A stretch of 23,845 nt of DNA from IMG/VR virus record IMGVR_UViG_3300006990_000162, positions 1 to 23,845 of that record; one strand, written 5' to 3'. The notes under the pieces were generated by a model that was given only the letters and a program-made list of their open reading frames with translations, did not search any database and had not been told where the DNA came from. A program made the position numbers and the translations under genes. The DNA comes from a virus. Numbering within the stretch: position 1 is the first letter of the stretch; each line of letters opens with the position of its first letter. Of this stretch, positions 1-8,261 are shown piece after piece.

Positions 1-30
1 AAAGATATCACTACAGAAGATCCAGAGTAG
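1..30 (+). CDS. 3' end of an upstream plus-strand gene (partial)
   Basis: Reading from base 1 in frame gives nine codons (KDITTEDPE) and then TAG at 28-30. The last base of this stop is the first base of the GTG start of the next gene (TAGTG overlap). This junction, like the TAATG junction after the next gene, suggests the fragment is the real end of a translated gene in a short plus-strand operon. The piece is far too short to assign a function. It could be chance open sequence. Confidence 0.4.
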   Translation, partial: KDITTEDPE

Positions 31-221
31 TGTATGTCTTAGTACTCATAATGTCTGTTGCACCAGGGTATATCCAAGTCCAAGCAATTAATCATGTATA
101 CCCTACTATGGAGATGTGCAAGAGTAGCGCATCATACATACGCAGTGAACTTATAAGTAAGAAGCCTACACCTGAGTCCACTGTATCAGCATACTGTACG
201 GAAATACCAACAGAGGTGTAA
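30..221 (+). CDS. Small putative exported protein with two cysteines, 63 aa
   Basis: I do not recognise the family. The N-terminus (about residues 1-19) is hydrophobic with small residues near its end (VQA), which resembles a signal peptide or a single membrane segment. The remaining roughly 44 residues are polar and hold two cysteines, C30 and C56, which could form a disulphide if the protein is exported. The GTG start at 30-32 overlaps the preceding TAG, and the TAA at 219-221 overlaps the ATG of the next gene, so translation of the three reading frames is probably coupled. An alternative start is ATG at 51, but that would cut off part of the hydrophobic leader. It lies on the opposite strand from the virion genes, so it probably belongs to a different expression class. 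Confidence 0.6.
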   Translation: MYVLVLIMSVAPGYIQVQAINHVYPTMEMCKSSASYIRSELISKKPTPESTVSAYCTEIPTEV

Positions 222-424
222 TGAATATAGAGCGTGAAGCAAAGATACACATGGAAAGGAAACTAAAGCTTTTCTTCGAGGAGCTAGAAGTAAAGTTACG
301 TCCTGTAAGAAAACACATAGAAGAAAATCTGCGTGAGGATATATACAAAGTCAGAGCTTTACAGGACATAGATGACATACTTATGATAGCTAAATACGCT
401 ACAGAAAAGTATGGTCTAAAATAA
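221..424 (+). CDS. Small charged helical protein, 67 aa, unknown function
   Basis: The predicted product is rich in Glu, Lys and Arg, lacks Pro except at residue 28, and has spacing of Leu, Ile and Val that suggests a long amphipathic helix or short coiled coil; no membrane segment is seen. The ATG overlaps the previous stop (TAATG), and a GAGGTG Shine-Dalgarno-like stretch lies directly upstream. It ends at TAA 422-424, at the edge of the convergent hairpin separating it from the late genes. No function can be assigned. Small regulatory or host-takeover proteins with this look are common in phages, but that is only a general expectation. Confidence 0.65.
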   Translation: MNIEREAKIHMERKLKLFFEELEVKLRPVRKHIEENLREDIYKVRALQDIDDILMIAKYATEKYGLK

Positions 425-466
425 AAGGGTAGCCGTTGACTTAATTGTTGGCGGCTATTCTCCTTT
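425..466 (-). terminator. Candidate rho-independent terminator of the late operon, between convergent operons
   Basis: TAGCCG at 430-435 pairs with CGGCTA at 452-457 around a 16-base loop. A second pairing, AAAGG near 424-428 with CCTTT at 462-466, can extend the stem past a mismatch. Read on the minus strand, the hairpin is followed by CCCTTTTATTTT, a reasonable U-tract. The downstream arm contains the TAG stop (455-457) of the 1225-aa gene. On the plus strand the tract after the stem is poor, so termination of the late transcript is better supported than bidirectional action. Confidence 0.5.
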
Positions 467-3400
467 GGCAGTGTCTTTGTACAAAGATAGTATAGCTCTA
501 AACTGATTTAACTCACTCTCTGTCATGGTTAGTGGGTCTTTTATTTTAATAGCTTTTAGTTCTTTTTCCGTTGCACCTTCGTCACGTAGCTTTTCTAAAC
601 GTATCTTGTGGAAAGTTTTCTTAGCGTTTTTGTACTGTTCACTATTGCCAGAGTAGTTTATCGTATCGTATTTCTGTTTGTTTATCCTATGGTTTTCAGA
701 TAGAAAAGGCATAGCTTCATTTACTGCAGACCTAGTTTCTTTTATTATCCTGCTTACTTCTTGTCTACGATAAGTGTTTGTACCTTTCATAAAGTCCTTG
801 TCAGCTAATAACTTTCTGGCTTTTCTTTCAAGCAAAGGAGATAGGGTTTCGTTAAACAGCCTGTCGTACATAGCAACCTGACTTCTTTTGTTTGCTCTAA
901 ATCCTCTTAGCCCTGCCATAGTGTATACTTTTTCAGCAGCCGTTTTACCCCTGACTACCCTAACACCAAATATAGAACTTAGTGGATTAGGATCGTACAA
1001 ATCCCCTTCTCTAGTTGCAGCACGTAGCTGACTAAATTCATTCTCTTCGTTAGTATCACGAAATATGTCTAGTATATTATCTAGGTATCTGGTAGCTTCA
1101 AGAGAAAATACTTCTCCCCCACCCCTTTTAATTAACTCTACTTCACCAGTGTCACTAACCACAGCTTTTTGTCTTTTATCTTTATGTATATCTGTATCAC
1201 GAACAAAACCTACAGCCCTGTCTATTGTCTGAAAGGGTCTAGTAAATCCAGCTAAGAAACTACCTGCACGTCTTTGTAGTTCTGCTGCACCAGCTTCTCC
1301 GTTAGTTTCATCAAACATCATGTTAAGGATTCTATACATATCGTTACCAAACTGTATGTCTTTAGCAAACTGACCTACACCTAGTTGAACGAGACTATCC
1401 TCTATTGCCTCTGGTGTACTTGTTGCATAGTAAGGCAACACACCGTCCTTCACAGGGCTAGGATCAGCAGCTTTACCTAAAGGTCCAAGTGTTCCTTGCC
1501 TAGATAACTGGTTAAACAATCTACCCATAGCTAAGAACTCTGACATAGGAAAGGCGTTCTTCGTGTCGATAACTGTGCCACCCCCAACATCTAATTGTGT
1601 AGACTCTAACCCTCTGTCTTGTCTCTCTTGATCCATACGAGCAGCTAGCACTAAACCTGTAGTACCCACAGCCGCACGACTAAAAGCCTCCATAGTTTTT
1701 ATGTCTGCTTTACCTCGCATGATAGCAGCAGTAGGTGATATTAATCCTGCAGGACCAACCTGATAGACAGTGGCTACAGTGTTATTGAAGAATCTACCAA
1801 ACGGTAACACAGAACCTAACACAGGCAAGTTGGATATACTTTCTACAAATTTAGCTGTGGTTCTAATAACAGGCGCTTGCTCTACAGTCGTGTAGTCTTT
1901 TGAGAAAACACTCTTCATTGTACTGTCTAGTGCAAGCCCCATTACATCTTCGTCTATTGCGTTAAGGTTGTTTGTACGCATTGCATCAGCAAGAGTTACA
2001 TTGTTTTTTATTCTAAGCTGTTTGTCTAGCTCTGTCATAAACATCTGAGATTTAGTGAAGGTATCCTGTGCTCTAACGCCTGTTAACTTGGTAGATGCAT
2101 CAACAAAACCCTCTATAGTTCTATATACCTTGTTGTTTGGATTCATATCAAACTTATCTGCTGATATTTCTACACCAGTTCCCCCCACTGTCTCGTGCAG
2201 CAAGCTTTTTACTTCTTTATTTTCATCTAAGAACTTTATGTAAGCATCATGCGTAGTAAAAGGATCAAGTAAGTTTCTAAACTTGTCTCCTTGTATTTGT
2301 GCGTATACCTTACCTATTCTTCTTGCTTCTCTTCCTGCCTCTGTGTTGCCTCTTAACATACCGTAAGCGTAGAACATACCACCGTTTAAAGCATCAGCCA
2401 CAGACTGTCCTAAGTAATACTGTGACCAGCCAAATATATTAGCTGCAGTTGTAGGCACAGATGACACAAGAGTTCTACGCCACACGTTTTGTAGATACAT
2501 AAGTTGCTTCGGTTGTTTTTCTTTTGACAGATAACCTGGCAGTCCATCCTCTAGGGCATCTCGTATCTCTTTACGCTCTAACGCTTGATTAATTATGTCA
2601 TTACCCATAACAACACCAGCGTTTAGTTTGTTCTTCGCTTGAGCAAATACCGAAAGTTCTCTACCTAAACCACTAGAGTAAGACGCTATCACATCACTAA
2701 GTTTTACTTTAGCTGCTGCTGCATCTCCTAAGTGTATACCTGTAGCTTTCTCAAAGTCTTTTGACATGGCAACAAATTCCTTGTCAGGCATGACACGTAT
2801 TACATCTGTTAAAAAATCTGATATAAAAGTATCTTTGTTTACCGTTATACCTTTTTTTCGCAATAGCCCTACAAGACCTGTTTCTTTATCTGGCCCTAAA
2901 AGTATCTCACCTAATAAACCTTCTGGCATCATTTGATTACCACGGATTTCTTTACCAGCTTCTACTTTCTTAGCCCATGACTTATATCCCTGTCGTATTA
3001 CTTTACTAGCCTCAAATCCTACATCTGCATCCACTAAACCTTTTTTAGTAAACTTACGCATAGCCATCTCTTTTTGGGCATCTGCTAAACTAGTCTTGCC
3101 AACTAGTCCTCTTGCTCCACTACCTACTAATGAAAAAGCAGGAGCAACTGCACCACCTAACATGGTACTAAGTAATACTTGTTTTTTATTTATTGTATCT
3201 ACAGAATCATCTACGTTTACATCTAAGTATATGTCCTGTATTGCTATGTCTTGAAAGGCTGCAACTGTAGCGTCTGCCCCAAAGGTTGCACCTAGCTCAA
3301 ATACTTTTCCTTTTTTAAGTCTATTTTGATTAAAGTCTTTTAATGATTCATACCCAAGCTTACGATACCACTCAGACCTAATATTAATTGCAGACTGATC

Positions 3401-4132
3401 TAGTGCTAGTTTACCTGCTTTAGTTCTAGCTGCACCTTTACCTATTTTACCTATTAAATCATCTTGTGCTTTTTTTACTGCTTTCTTAACTTCTTTTGAG
3501 TTAGCTCCTTTTTTGATAGCCTCTTTGTAGGCTCTCTTACTAGCTTCTTTTATTGCTTTCTTACTAGCTGTAGTTACACCTAAAGTAGCAGCCCTACCTA
3601 CACCACCAGTAAGAAGACCTAAGTAGTTGGATGGGTCTGCTGCTGCAGCAAAGACATAATCTTTTATACCATCTATTTTACCAGAAAGAGTTTCGCCTCT
3701 GTTAAATAAGTTACCTAAACTATCATACAATCTATACGCATCTGCAGCAGCAGCTTTGTCTGCTTCACTACCCTTACGTACAAACTGTACCTCACCTGCT
3801 GTTGATAAGGTGTTTGCATTAAACCAGCGCATATGGTCTACAAAATCATTGACTAGCTTATTGTCATCCTCCATAGTACGATAGTCTTCGCCTTTATTTC
3901 TAGACATGTACTCACGTATGGTATTTAGATTACTGCGTGTATGTAAATCTTTTATTTTAAGAACTTTATCAGGGGCTGTGGTATCGAATAACTGATCCTC
4001 TTCTGAATCATAATCATCATCAAACAAAGCATCTACAGAACCTGTGAACTTTTTCTTAGGCGATACAGTTAAAGCTGTGCCATAACTATCGTCAAACAAA
4101 TCATCTATATTGCCTTTATAAACTTCTGACAT
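455..4132 (-). CDS. Giant internal (ejected) virion protein candidate, 1225 aa
   Basis: This is the last gene of the late operon. Its size, helical Ala-rich composition and position match the large internal or ejection proteins of short-tailed phages (T7 gp16-like role), but I see no gp16-type catalytic domain. The N-terminus carries an acidic motif of the form (N/S)-(I/V)-D-x-LFDD-x-Y twice (residues 8-17 and 32-41) and a shorter QLFD copy (47-50). Residues about 180-242 are rich in Lys and Ala and look like a basic amphipathic helix. Gly/Ala-rich hydrophobic stretches lie at about 160-188 and 319-345. The C-terminal third is charged and helical. The ATG at 4130-4132 overlaps the previous stop (TAATG), with GGAG five bases before the overlap. 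It could instead be a structural protein of another kind. The ejection role is inferred. Confidence 0.6.
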   Translation of the reverse strand: MSEVYKGNIDDLFDDSYGTALTVSPKKKFTGSVDALFDDDYDSEEDQLFDTTAPDKVLKIKDLHTRSNLNTIREYMSRNKGEDYRTMEDDNKLVNDFVDHMRWFNANTLSTAGEVQFVRKGSEADKAAAADAYRLYDSLGNLFNRGETLSGKIDGIKDYVFAAAADPSNYLGLLTGGVGRAATLGVTTASKKAIKEASKRAYKEAIKKGANSKEVKKAVKKAQDDLIGKIGKGAARTKAGKLALDQSAINIRSEWYRKLGYESLKDFNQNRLKKGKVFELGATFGADATVAAFQDIAIQDIYLDVNVDDSVDTINKKQVLLSTMLGGAVAPAFSLVGSGARGLVGKTSLADAQKEMAMRKFTKKGLVDADVGFEASKVIRQGYKSWAKKVEAGKEIRGNQMMPEGLLGEILLGPDKETGLVGLLRKKGITVNKDTFISDFLTDVIRVMPDKEFVAMSKDFEKATGIHLGDAAAAKVKLSDVIASYSSGLGRELSVFAQAKNKLNAGVVMGNDIINQALERKEIRDALEDGLPGYLSKEKQPKQLMYLQNVWRRTLVSSVPTTAANIFGWSQYYLGQSVADALNGGMFYAYGMLRGNTEAGREARRIGKVYAQIQGDKFRNLLDPFTTHDAYIKFLDENKEVKSLLHETVGGTGVEISADKFDMNPNNKVYRTIEGFVDASTKLTGVRAQDTFTKSQMFMTELDKQLRIKNNVTLADAMRTNNLNAIDEDVMGLALDSTMKSVFSKDYTTVEQAPVIRTTAKFVESISNLPVLGSVLPFGRFFNNTVATVYQVGPAGLISPTAAIMRGKADIKTMEAFSRAAVGTTGLVLAARMDQERQDRGLESTQLDVGGGTVIDTKNAFPMSEFLAMGRLFNQLSRQGTLGPLGKAADPSPVKDGVLPYYATSTPEAIEDSLVQLGVGQFAKDIQFGNDMYRILNMMFDETNGEAGAAELQRRAGSFLAGFTRPFQTIDRAVGFVRDTDIHKDKRQKAVVSDTGEVELIKRGGGEVFSLEATRYLDNILDIFRDTNEENEFSQLRAATREGDLYDPNPLSSIFGVRVVRGKTAAEKVYTMAGLRGFRANKRSQVAMYDRLFNETLSPLLERKARKLLADKDFMKGTNTYRRQEVSRIIKETRSAVNEAMPFLSENHRINKQKYDTINYSGNSEQYKNAKKTFHKIRLEKLRDEGATEKELKAIKIKDPLTMTESELNQFRAILSLYKDTAKGE
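3983..4114 (-). repeat. N-terminal LFDD motif repeats in the 1225-aa protein
   Basis: Two copies of an eleven-residue motif, G-N-I-D-D-L-F-D-D-S-Y (residues 7-17) and G-S-V-D-A-L-F-D-D-D-Y (31-41), are spaced by 24 residues. A truncated copy, D-Q-L-F-D, lies at 46-50. The intervening sequence is polar and likely disordered, so these may be short linear binding motifs. Confidence 0.7.
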
Positions 4133-5871
4133 TACAACTCCAACTGTTTAATTAATTCATCTATAACTGTTTTAGTTATATAAGGGGATAGTCTATTCTT
4201 ACCAGAAAATCTGTTCCAATAAGCTAGTAACTTATCTTTATCATTTAGTATGCCCTTATCTCTGGCATCTTTTACAAATGTGTTAATAACTAAAGTAGTT
4301 CTTTCTTTACTCTGATTTAAAACAGATTCAGTTACAGCACTATCTGTTACCTCTGATTTTGGATCTCCTGTCTCAGCATCATTTATGTATACTTTTCCAT
4401 CAGGTGTTACACTAAAACTCTGACCTCCTAAATTCTGTGTTGAATAAACTGTGATCTTAGGTTTAGCTTCTTCCTGTTCCTTTTCTTCTCTTCTTCTTTT
4501 CTCTGCTCTTCCAGAAAGCCCTCCCTCACGAAAGAACTGTCCTATGTCATCAAATAAACTTGGCGTATCTTTAGGGTCTACTTTAGTTTCTGGTATTTCT
4601 ATTTCAGGATCAGCATCTCTACGCTCATCTGCTTGTGGGGCCATTTGACCACCAAGTTCTGCTGGTGGTAACACCTCTTCAGTTATTTCTTGACCAGGGA
4701 ATAAAAAACTAGGCTCTGGAATAGCCCTAATAGCAGCATCTATAGACCCATCATCTTCATACATTGTGTCAAAGTTAAACCCTCGTTTCTTTAGAGTCTC
4801 CAAAACAGAGGTATCTTCTGAATCTAATTCTTCGTTGATCATAGTACCGTCTGCTTTAATTCTACTAAAAAAGATATTACCTATCAATTTACCATTTGCA
4901 TCCACATTGTATTTTAATGTTGTACCATCTTTTACTTCAGTAATAGTATTTCCTTGATCTGCTGCTATCGCACTTTTTAGCTTAGATGACAGAACAGATT
5001 TTTTAAGATCATCTTTTTCGTCTGCTTCTGCCTGTGCCACTAAACCTTCTATAAGAGGATTTTTAGACATGGATTGAATATCAGATAAAAAGTCATCTCC
5101 ATAAAGTTTATAGAACTTCTTTACAACCATTAACTCTGCTTTATCTTCTAGTCCTTGTTGCTCACCTTCACCTAAAGATTTTTTGTAAAGCTCTGTCTTT
5201 CTAAGATCTGAAAGGGCTGATTCTTTTTGTCTTAAATATTTATCGTATGTATCTACAGGATCATATACATTTGCTGTAGCCTGATCCACAGTCAAGTATA
5301 CAGAGGCTCTGTCGGAAGCTAGGCTATCATAAGCATCCTGTCTAGCTAATTCTATCATGCTCATCCTATTTGGATCATACCCTACTCTTGCAGCTTTCTT
5401 AGGATCAACAGCAAGTAGTTTTTGAAACGTTGTTCTTTCGTCAGTAGGAACAGACATATCTTGTTCGTTAGCTAATAGACCATATGAACGCTCTAAAAAT
5501 TCTTTTACATCTCCCTCTTCAAATAGTTCTGCACCTTCAACTAAAGTGTCTACCTCTGAGAAACTTAAAGTACCGCCACCTTTTGCAGCACTGTACTTAG
5601 TTAAGCCTTTTACAAAGTTAGGCAGTCCATTTTCACCTGAAGATATAGCAGCTTTTATTTGTTGAGGACTTGCACCTAAGTTACGTGCCTGTCCAGCTAA
5701 CATGATACCGTTGTTTACTAATTTTTTTCTATTCTTAAATACTACTTGAGCCTGTTTGTACTCTTCATCTAGTAAATCTTTTTCATCTTTCTGTGCTTCA
5801 ACTCTTTGATTTATACCTGTGCTTATAGTGTTAAGAAAGTTTGTTGTAAATGAGTTCCAATCAAATGCCAT
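4132..5871 (-). CDS. Internal virion protein candidate, 579 aa
   Basis: I recognise no named family. Residues about 20-60 and 210-305 are charged and probably helical. Residues 305-345 look like a small beta unit. Residues about 385-470 form a Pro/Glu-rich, then Arg/Glu-rich, disordered linker that contains LFDD (439-442), the motif repeated at the N-terminus of the next gene product. The C-terminal about 105 residues return to a compact mixed fold. There is no signal peptide or membrane segment. The start is supported by a strong AGGGAGGA upstream, and one base separates it from the preceding stop. Its place between a small virion-type protein and the giant 1225-aa protein suggests it is an internal core or ejection protein. 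That is inference from position and composition. Confidence 0.55.
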   Translation of the reverse strand: MAFDWNSFTTNFLNTISTGINQRVEAQKDEKDLLDEEYKQAQVVFKNRKKLVNNGIMLAGQARNLGASPQQIKAAISSGENGLPNFVKGLTKYSAAKGGGTLSFSEVDTLVEGAELFEEGDVKEFLERSYGLLANEQDMSVPTDERTTFQKLLAVDPKKAARVGYDPNRMSMIELARQDAYDSLASDRASVYLTVDQATANVYDPVDTYDKYLRQKESALSDLRKTELYKKSLGEGEQQGLEDKAELMVVKKFYKLYGDDFLSDIQSMSKNPLIEGLVAQAEADEKDDLKKSVLSSKLKSAIAADQGNTITEVKDGTTLKYNVDANGKLIGNIFFSRIKADGTMINEELDSEDTSVLETLKKRGFNFDTMYEDDGSIDAAIRAIPEPSFLFPGQEITEEVLPPAELGGQMAPQADERRDADPEIEIPETKVDPKDTPSLFDDIGQFFREGGLSGRAEKRRREEKEQEEAKPKITVYSTQNLGGQSFSVTPDGKVYINDAETGDPKSEVTDSAVTESVLNQSKERTTLVINTFVKDARDKGILNDKDKLLAYWNRFSGKNRLSPYITKTVIDELIKQLEL

Positions 5872-5872
5872 C

Positions 5873-6463
5873 TTACATGTCCTCCCTAGCCATTAAGCCT
5901 TTTTTCTCTACGGCCTGTAGTTCTACTGGCTCTGGCGGTGCATCTACAGTATCCTCTTTTGTTTCTACTTCTGTAGCACCTTGTTCTTCAAGTGAAGCTG
6001 CCATGTCCTTTAGTAACTGAACACCTTTATCATCTTCTCCACCTGCTTCAATACCCCTATCAATTGCTGCTCTAAGCATCATCTCTACTTTTTTCTGTTC
6101 TTTTTCTTTTTGCTGTTCTTGCGGATCTACTGCACTGTATTTGAAATCTATCTCGTATGTTTTTGCTACAGCCGCTAGAAACTCTGTTAGCACAGGAGCA
6201 ACCACTAACCCTACATCTAAATTGTGTATACCGTTCATAACAGAAGACATGTACAATGTTTTAACAATAGGCTGTAGAGGTATGCCCATGTCAACTACAG
6301 TCATTATATCATCTATTATTTCTGGATCACGAAAGTTTGTAAAGTAGTATCCTAATGCTTGATCTACTGTGCTTGTTTCAGAAGGGCGTTCCCACGGTCT
6401 TTCTTTAGGCGTTGTGGTTAACGACTGTCCTGGTATTGGTGCTCCAAAGTTTACTTCTTCCAT
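5873..6463 (-). CDS. Virion-type protein with PIPGQSLT N-terminus, 196 aa
   Basis: The N-terminal segment (residues about 4-31) has the pattern GAPIPGQSLT..P....WERP. From memory, similar proteins recur in marine cyanophage and related virion gene clusters, where they are annotated only as structural or hypothetical. Residues about 33-105 form a predicted helical domain containing a conserved-looking MGIPLQPIVKTLY stretch and an MNGIHNLDVGL stretch. The rest (about 113-196) is highly charged, Glu/Lys/Gln-rich and probably coiled-coil or disordered. A small AGGAAA Shine-Dalgarno-like site lies seven bases before the ATG. It sits between the holin-like gene and the internal protein genes. Its biochemical role is unknown. 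Confidence 0.6.
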   Translation of the reverse strand: MEEVNFGAPIPGQSLTTTPKERPWERPSETSTVDQALGYYFTNFRDPEIIDDIMTVVDMGIPLQPIVKTLYMSSVMNGIHNLDVGLVVAPVLTEFLAAVAKTYEIDFKYSAVDPQEQQKEKEQKKVEMMLRAAIDRGIEAGGEDDKGVQLLKDMAASLEEQGATEVETKEDTVDAPPEPVELQAVEKKGLMAREDM

Positions 6464-6472
6464 TTTGTTTTC

Positions 6473-6916
6473 CTATTTAGTAAATCCAGCGCCAAAGTAT
6501 AGTCCTACTATGGCAGATACTATGTGTGTATCTAGTGGTGTAATTACAAAGCCTTTAGCCATCTTCCATTGTATAGCGTCATCAGGTCCAAACATCCAGT
6601 TCCAAAAACCACCAGTTGCTTCTGTATATCCTACATATACACTTACTTCAGGATACCATACTGCGACTAGCTTTGGCAAGACAATAATGCTAAACACTGC
6701 AGATAAAGCTATTAATCTTCTAGTCCAAGCAAAGTGCTTGTCATCCTTGCCAGCGTTACGTGCTTCATCTACAGCTTGCTTCCTGAAGTTGGCACGTTCC
6801 ATAAGCATTTTGTTGTTAGCTTCTTTAGCCTTTATGGACTGCCCCCATATAGACATCACTCCACCTAGTATAGTGGAGAACAGCATAGTGATTAGTTCTA
6901 GGGGTAGGCCAAACAT
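6473..6916 (-). CDS. Holin-like membrane protein, 147 aa
   Basis: Three hydrophobic segments are visible: residues about 4-25, 67-86 and 126-145. The first two are separated by a charged helical stretch (27-65, rich in Lys, Glu, Arg) and the last two by a Gly/Trp/aromatic loop. Size and three-segment layout resemble the three-TM holins of phages and gene transfer agents (GTA_holin_3TM type). It directly follows the gene for a peptidoglycan hydrolase, which fits a lysis pair: the membrane protein would form lesions in the cytoplasmic membrane and let the hydrolase reach the wall. An AAGGAA site precedes the ATG. It could instead be a virion membrane-penetrating protein, and no sequence-specific holin motif is decisive. 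Confidence 0.5.
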   Translation of the reverse strand: MFGLPLELITMLFSTILGGVMSIWGQSIKAKEANNKMLMERANFRKQAVDEARNAGKDDKHFAWTRRLIALSAVFSIIVLPKLVAVWYPEVSVYVGYTEATGGFWNWMFGPDDAIQWKMAKGFVITPLDTHIVSAIVGLYFGAGFTK

Positions 6917-6932
6917 TAGTTATGTTCCTTGA

Positions 6933-8237
6933 TTAATTTGGAGTATCGCTAGGCGATTCTTCTGAAAAAGCATCTCTTACTAGACGTGTATACTCATCAC
7001 CTTTAGTTCCGAAAGAGTCTGCTCCTGATACACCTGTATACAACCACTCTTCTGCAGAAACTGCTCCTTGATTATGTGCATAACCTAAAACTCCAAGCTT
7101 TTCTTTCATAGACATATCTCTATACTCCTGAGAGTTCTTTGTTAAGGCTATGTGATTTGCTGTAGTATACGCTTTAAATGCTCTATCTTGTAGATCCTTG
7201 TCTTTTCTAAAAGCCTTTCGTGATTTAGCATCGTGTTTTAAAGTTATGCCCAATATTCTTGCTGCATCCAATTTAGCAACCTCGCCCATTTGATACCTAC
7301 CGTCATAATGTTTATTTGCTCCTCCTCTAATGTTATAACGATCTGAACTTTCCTTTTGTGCTATAGTCTCTCTAAATGTATTAAATAAACTTTCTGGAAT
7401 ATTTTCTACTTTGGCATCAGGTTTAGGTGGATCAAAATATGCAGGAGCATTACCTGAGTTAAGTAAGGCTATTACTTCCGCAGTTAGCTCACCTGTTATA
7501 GGTAAATCAGAAGCCTTTTGTAACTTTCTTATAGCTCTTGCTGAACCCTTACCTAGTATGCCATCTACACCCTGTGGCTTGTACCCTAAATCAGTTAAAG
7601 TTTGCTGTGCATCTTTTACGGTTGTTCCTGTTTTTACGGCTATTCTAGGGCTACCCAGCCCTCCTTCTGGTATAGGATCAAGCCGCACCTCATCAATATT
7701 AATGCGGTCACTATCAACATCAACACTTTCAACCTCATCTCTAACCTCTCCTAGTTTTTGTGAGTCAAGTCCGTATTGGATATCTTGTACACTGCCCTCT
7801 GGCGGTCTTAAATCCAACTTATCTAGCAGTCTACTTTGTAAACTGTCTATGTCTAATGTGGGATCAGCTTTACGCATCATACCCATAGGCATTTTTATTA
7901 TGCCTTGCTTCTCTAGACCGTCACGGTTAGCACTCAGTATATCTAACACAGTAGATCTATTTACGTTGCTAAATCTAGGTGCTCTGTCTACACGGACCTC
8001 CTGAGTAGGAAACTCATCAGGCTGATAGTATAATGGATCAGACATATCATTTAAAACACGAGTTGCAGTAGACACTGGTGTTTTGGCTGGCGGCAACTCT
8101 TCTTGTTTTATTGGCTTGTTGGCTATAGACCTTTGACCAAGACCTTTTTGTTCTCTGGCATCAAGAGCTTCTTCATCTATTTGTGCAAAGTTATTTCTTA
8201 TTACGTTTGCTACAAAGTTCTCAAAGTTGTCTTCCAT
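6933..8237 (-). CDS. Peptidoglycan-binding, lysozyme/transglycosylase-like cell-wall hydrolase, 434 aa
   Basis: Residues about 203-260 match the PG_binding_1 fold: V-K-D-A-Q-Q-T-L-T-D-L-G-Y, then G-V-D-G-I-L-G, then A-I-R-K-L-Q, then ITGELT. Residues about 283-425 look like a lysozyme-superfamily domain: Glu296 in AQKESSD is the likely catalytic acid, followed by GRYQMG (313-318) and a helical half with YAHNQG (386-391). The first about 200 residues are Asp/Glu/Pro-rich and probably disordered, which is more typical of a virion-associated wall hydrolase than of a compact endolysin. The product would cleave the glycan strands of the host wall during entry, lysis or both. AGAGGA precedes the ATG. 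Without a structural comparison I cannot say whether it hydrolyses or transglycosylates. Confidence 0.75.
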   Translation of the reverse strand: MEDNFENFVANVIRNNFAQIDEEALDAREQKGLGQRSIANKPIKQEELPPAKTPVSTATRVLNDMSDPLYYQPDEFPTQEVRVDRAPRFSNVNRSTVLDILSANRDGLEKQGIIKMPMGMMRKADPTLDIDSLQSRLLDKLDLRPPEGSVQDIQYGLDSQKLGEVRDEVESVDVDSDRINIDEVRLDPIPEGGLGSPRIAVKTGTTVKDAQQTLTDLGYKPQGVDGILGKGSARAIRKLQKASDLPITGELTAEVIALLNSGNAPAYFDPPKPDAKVENIPESLFNTFRETIAQKESSDRYNIRGGANKHYDGRYQMGEVAKLDAARILGITLKHDAKSRKAFRKDKDLQDRAFKAYTTANHIALTKNSQEYRDMSMKEKLGVLGYAHNQGAVSAEEWLYTGVSGADSFGTKGDEYTRLVRDAFSEESPSDTPN

Positions 8238-8261
8238 TACAATAATCCTCTATTAATGCTA

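Noticed and set aside
6369-6932. Plus-strand open frame of 187 codons across the holin-like gene and the 196-aa gene
   Set aside because: It spans two well-formed minus-strand genes and their ribosome binding sites and has no protein-like pattern of its own.
7411-8004. Plus-strand open frame of 197 codons opposite the wall hydrolase gene
   Set aside because: Ser/Leu/Pro-rich shadow of a real gene with no ribosome binding site or recognisable fold.
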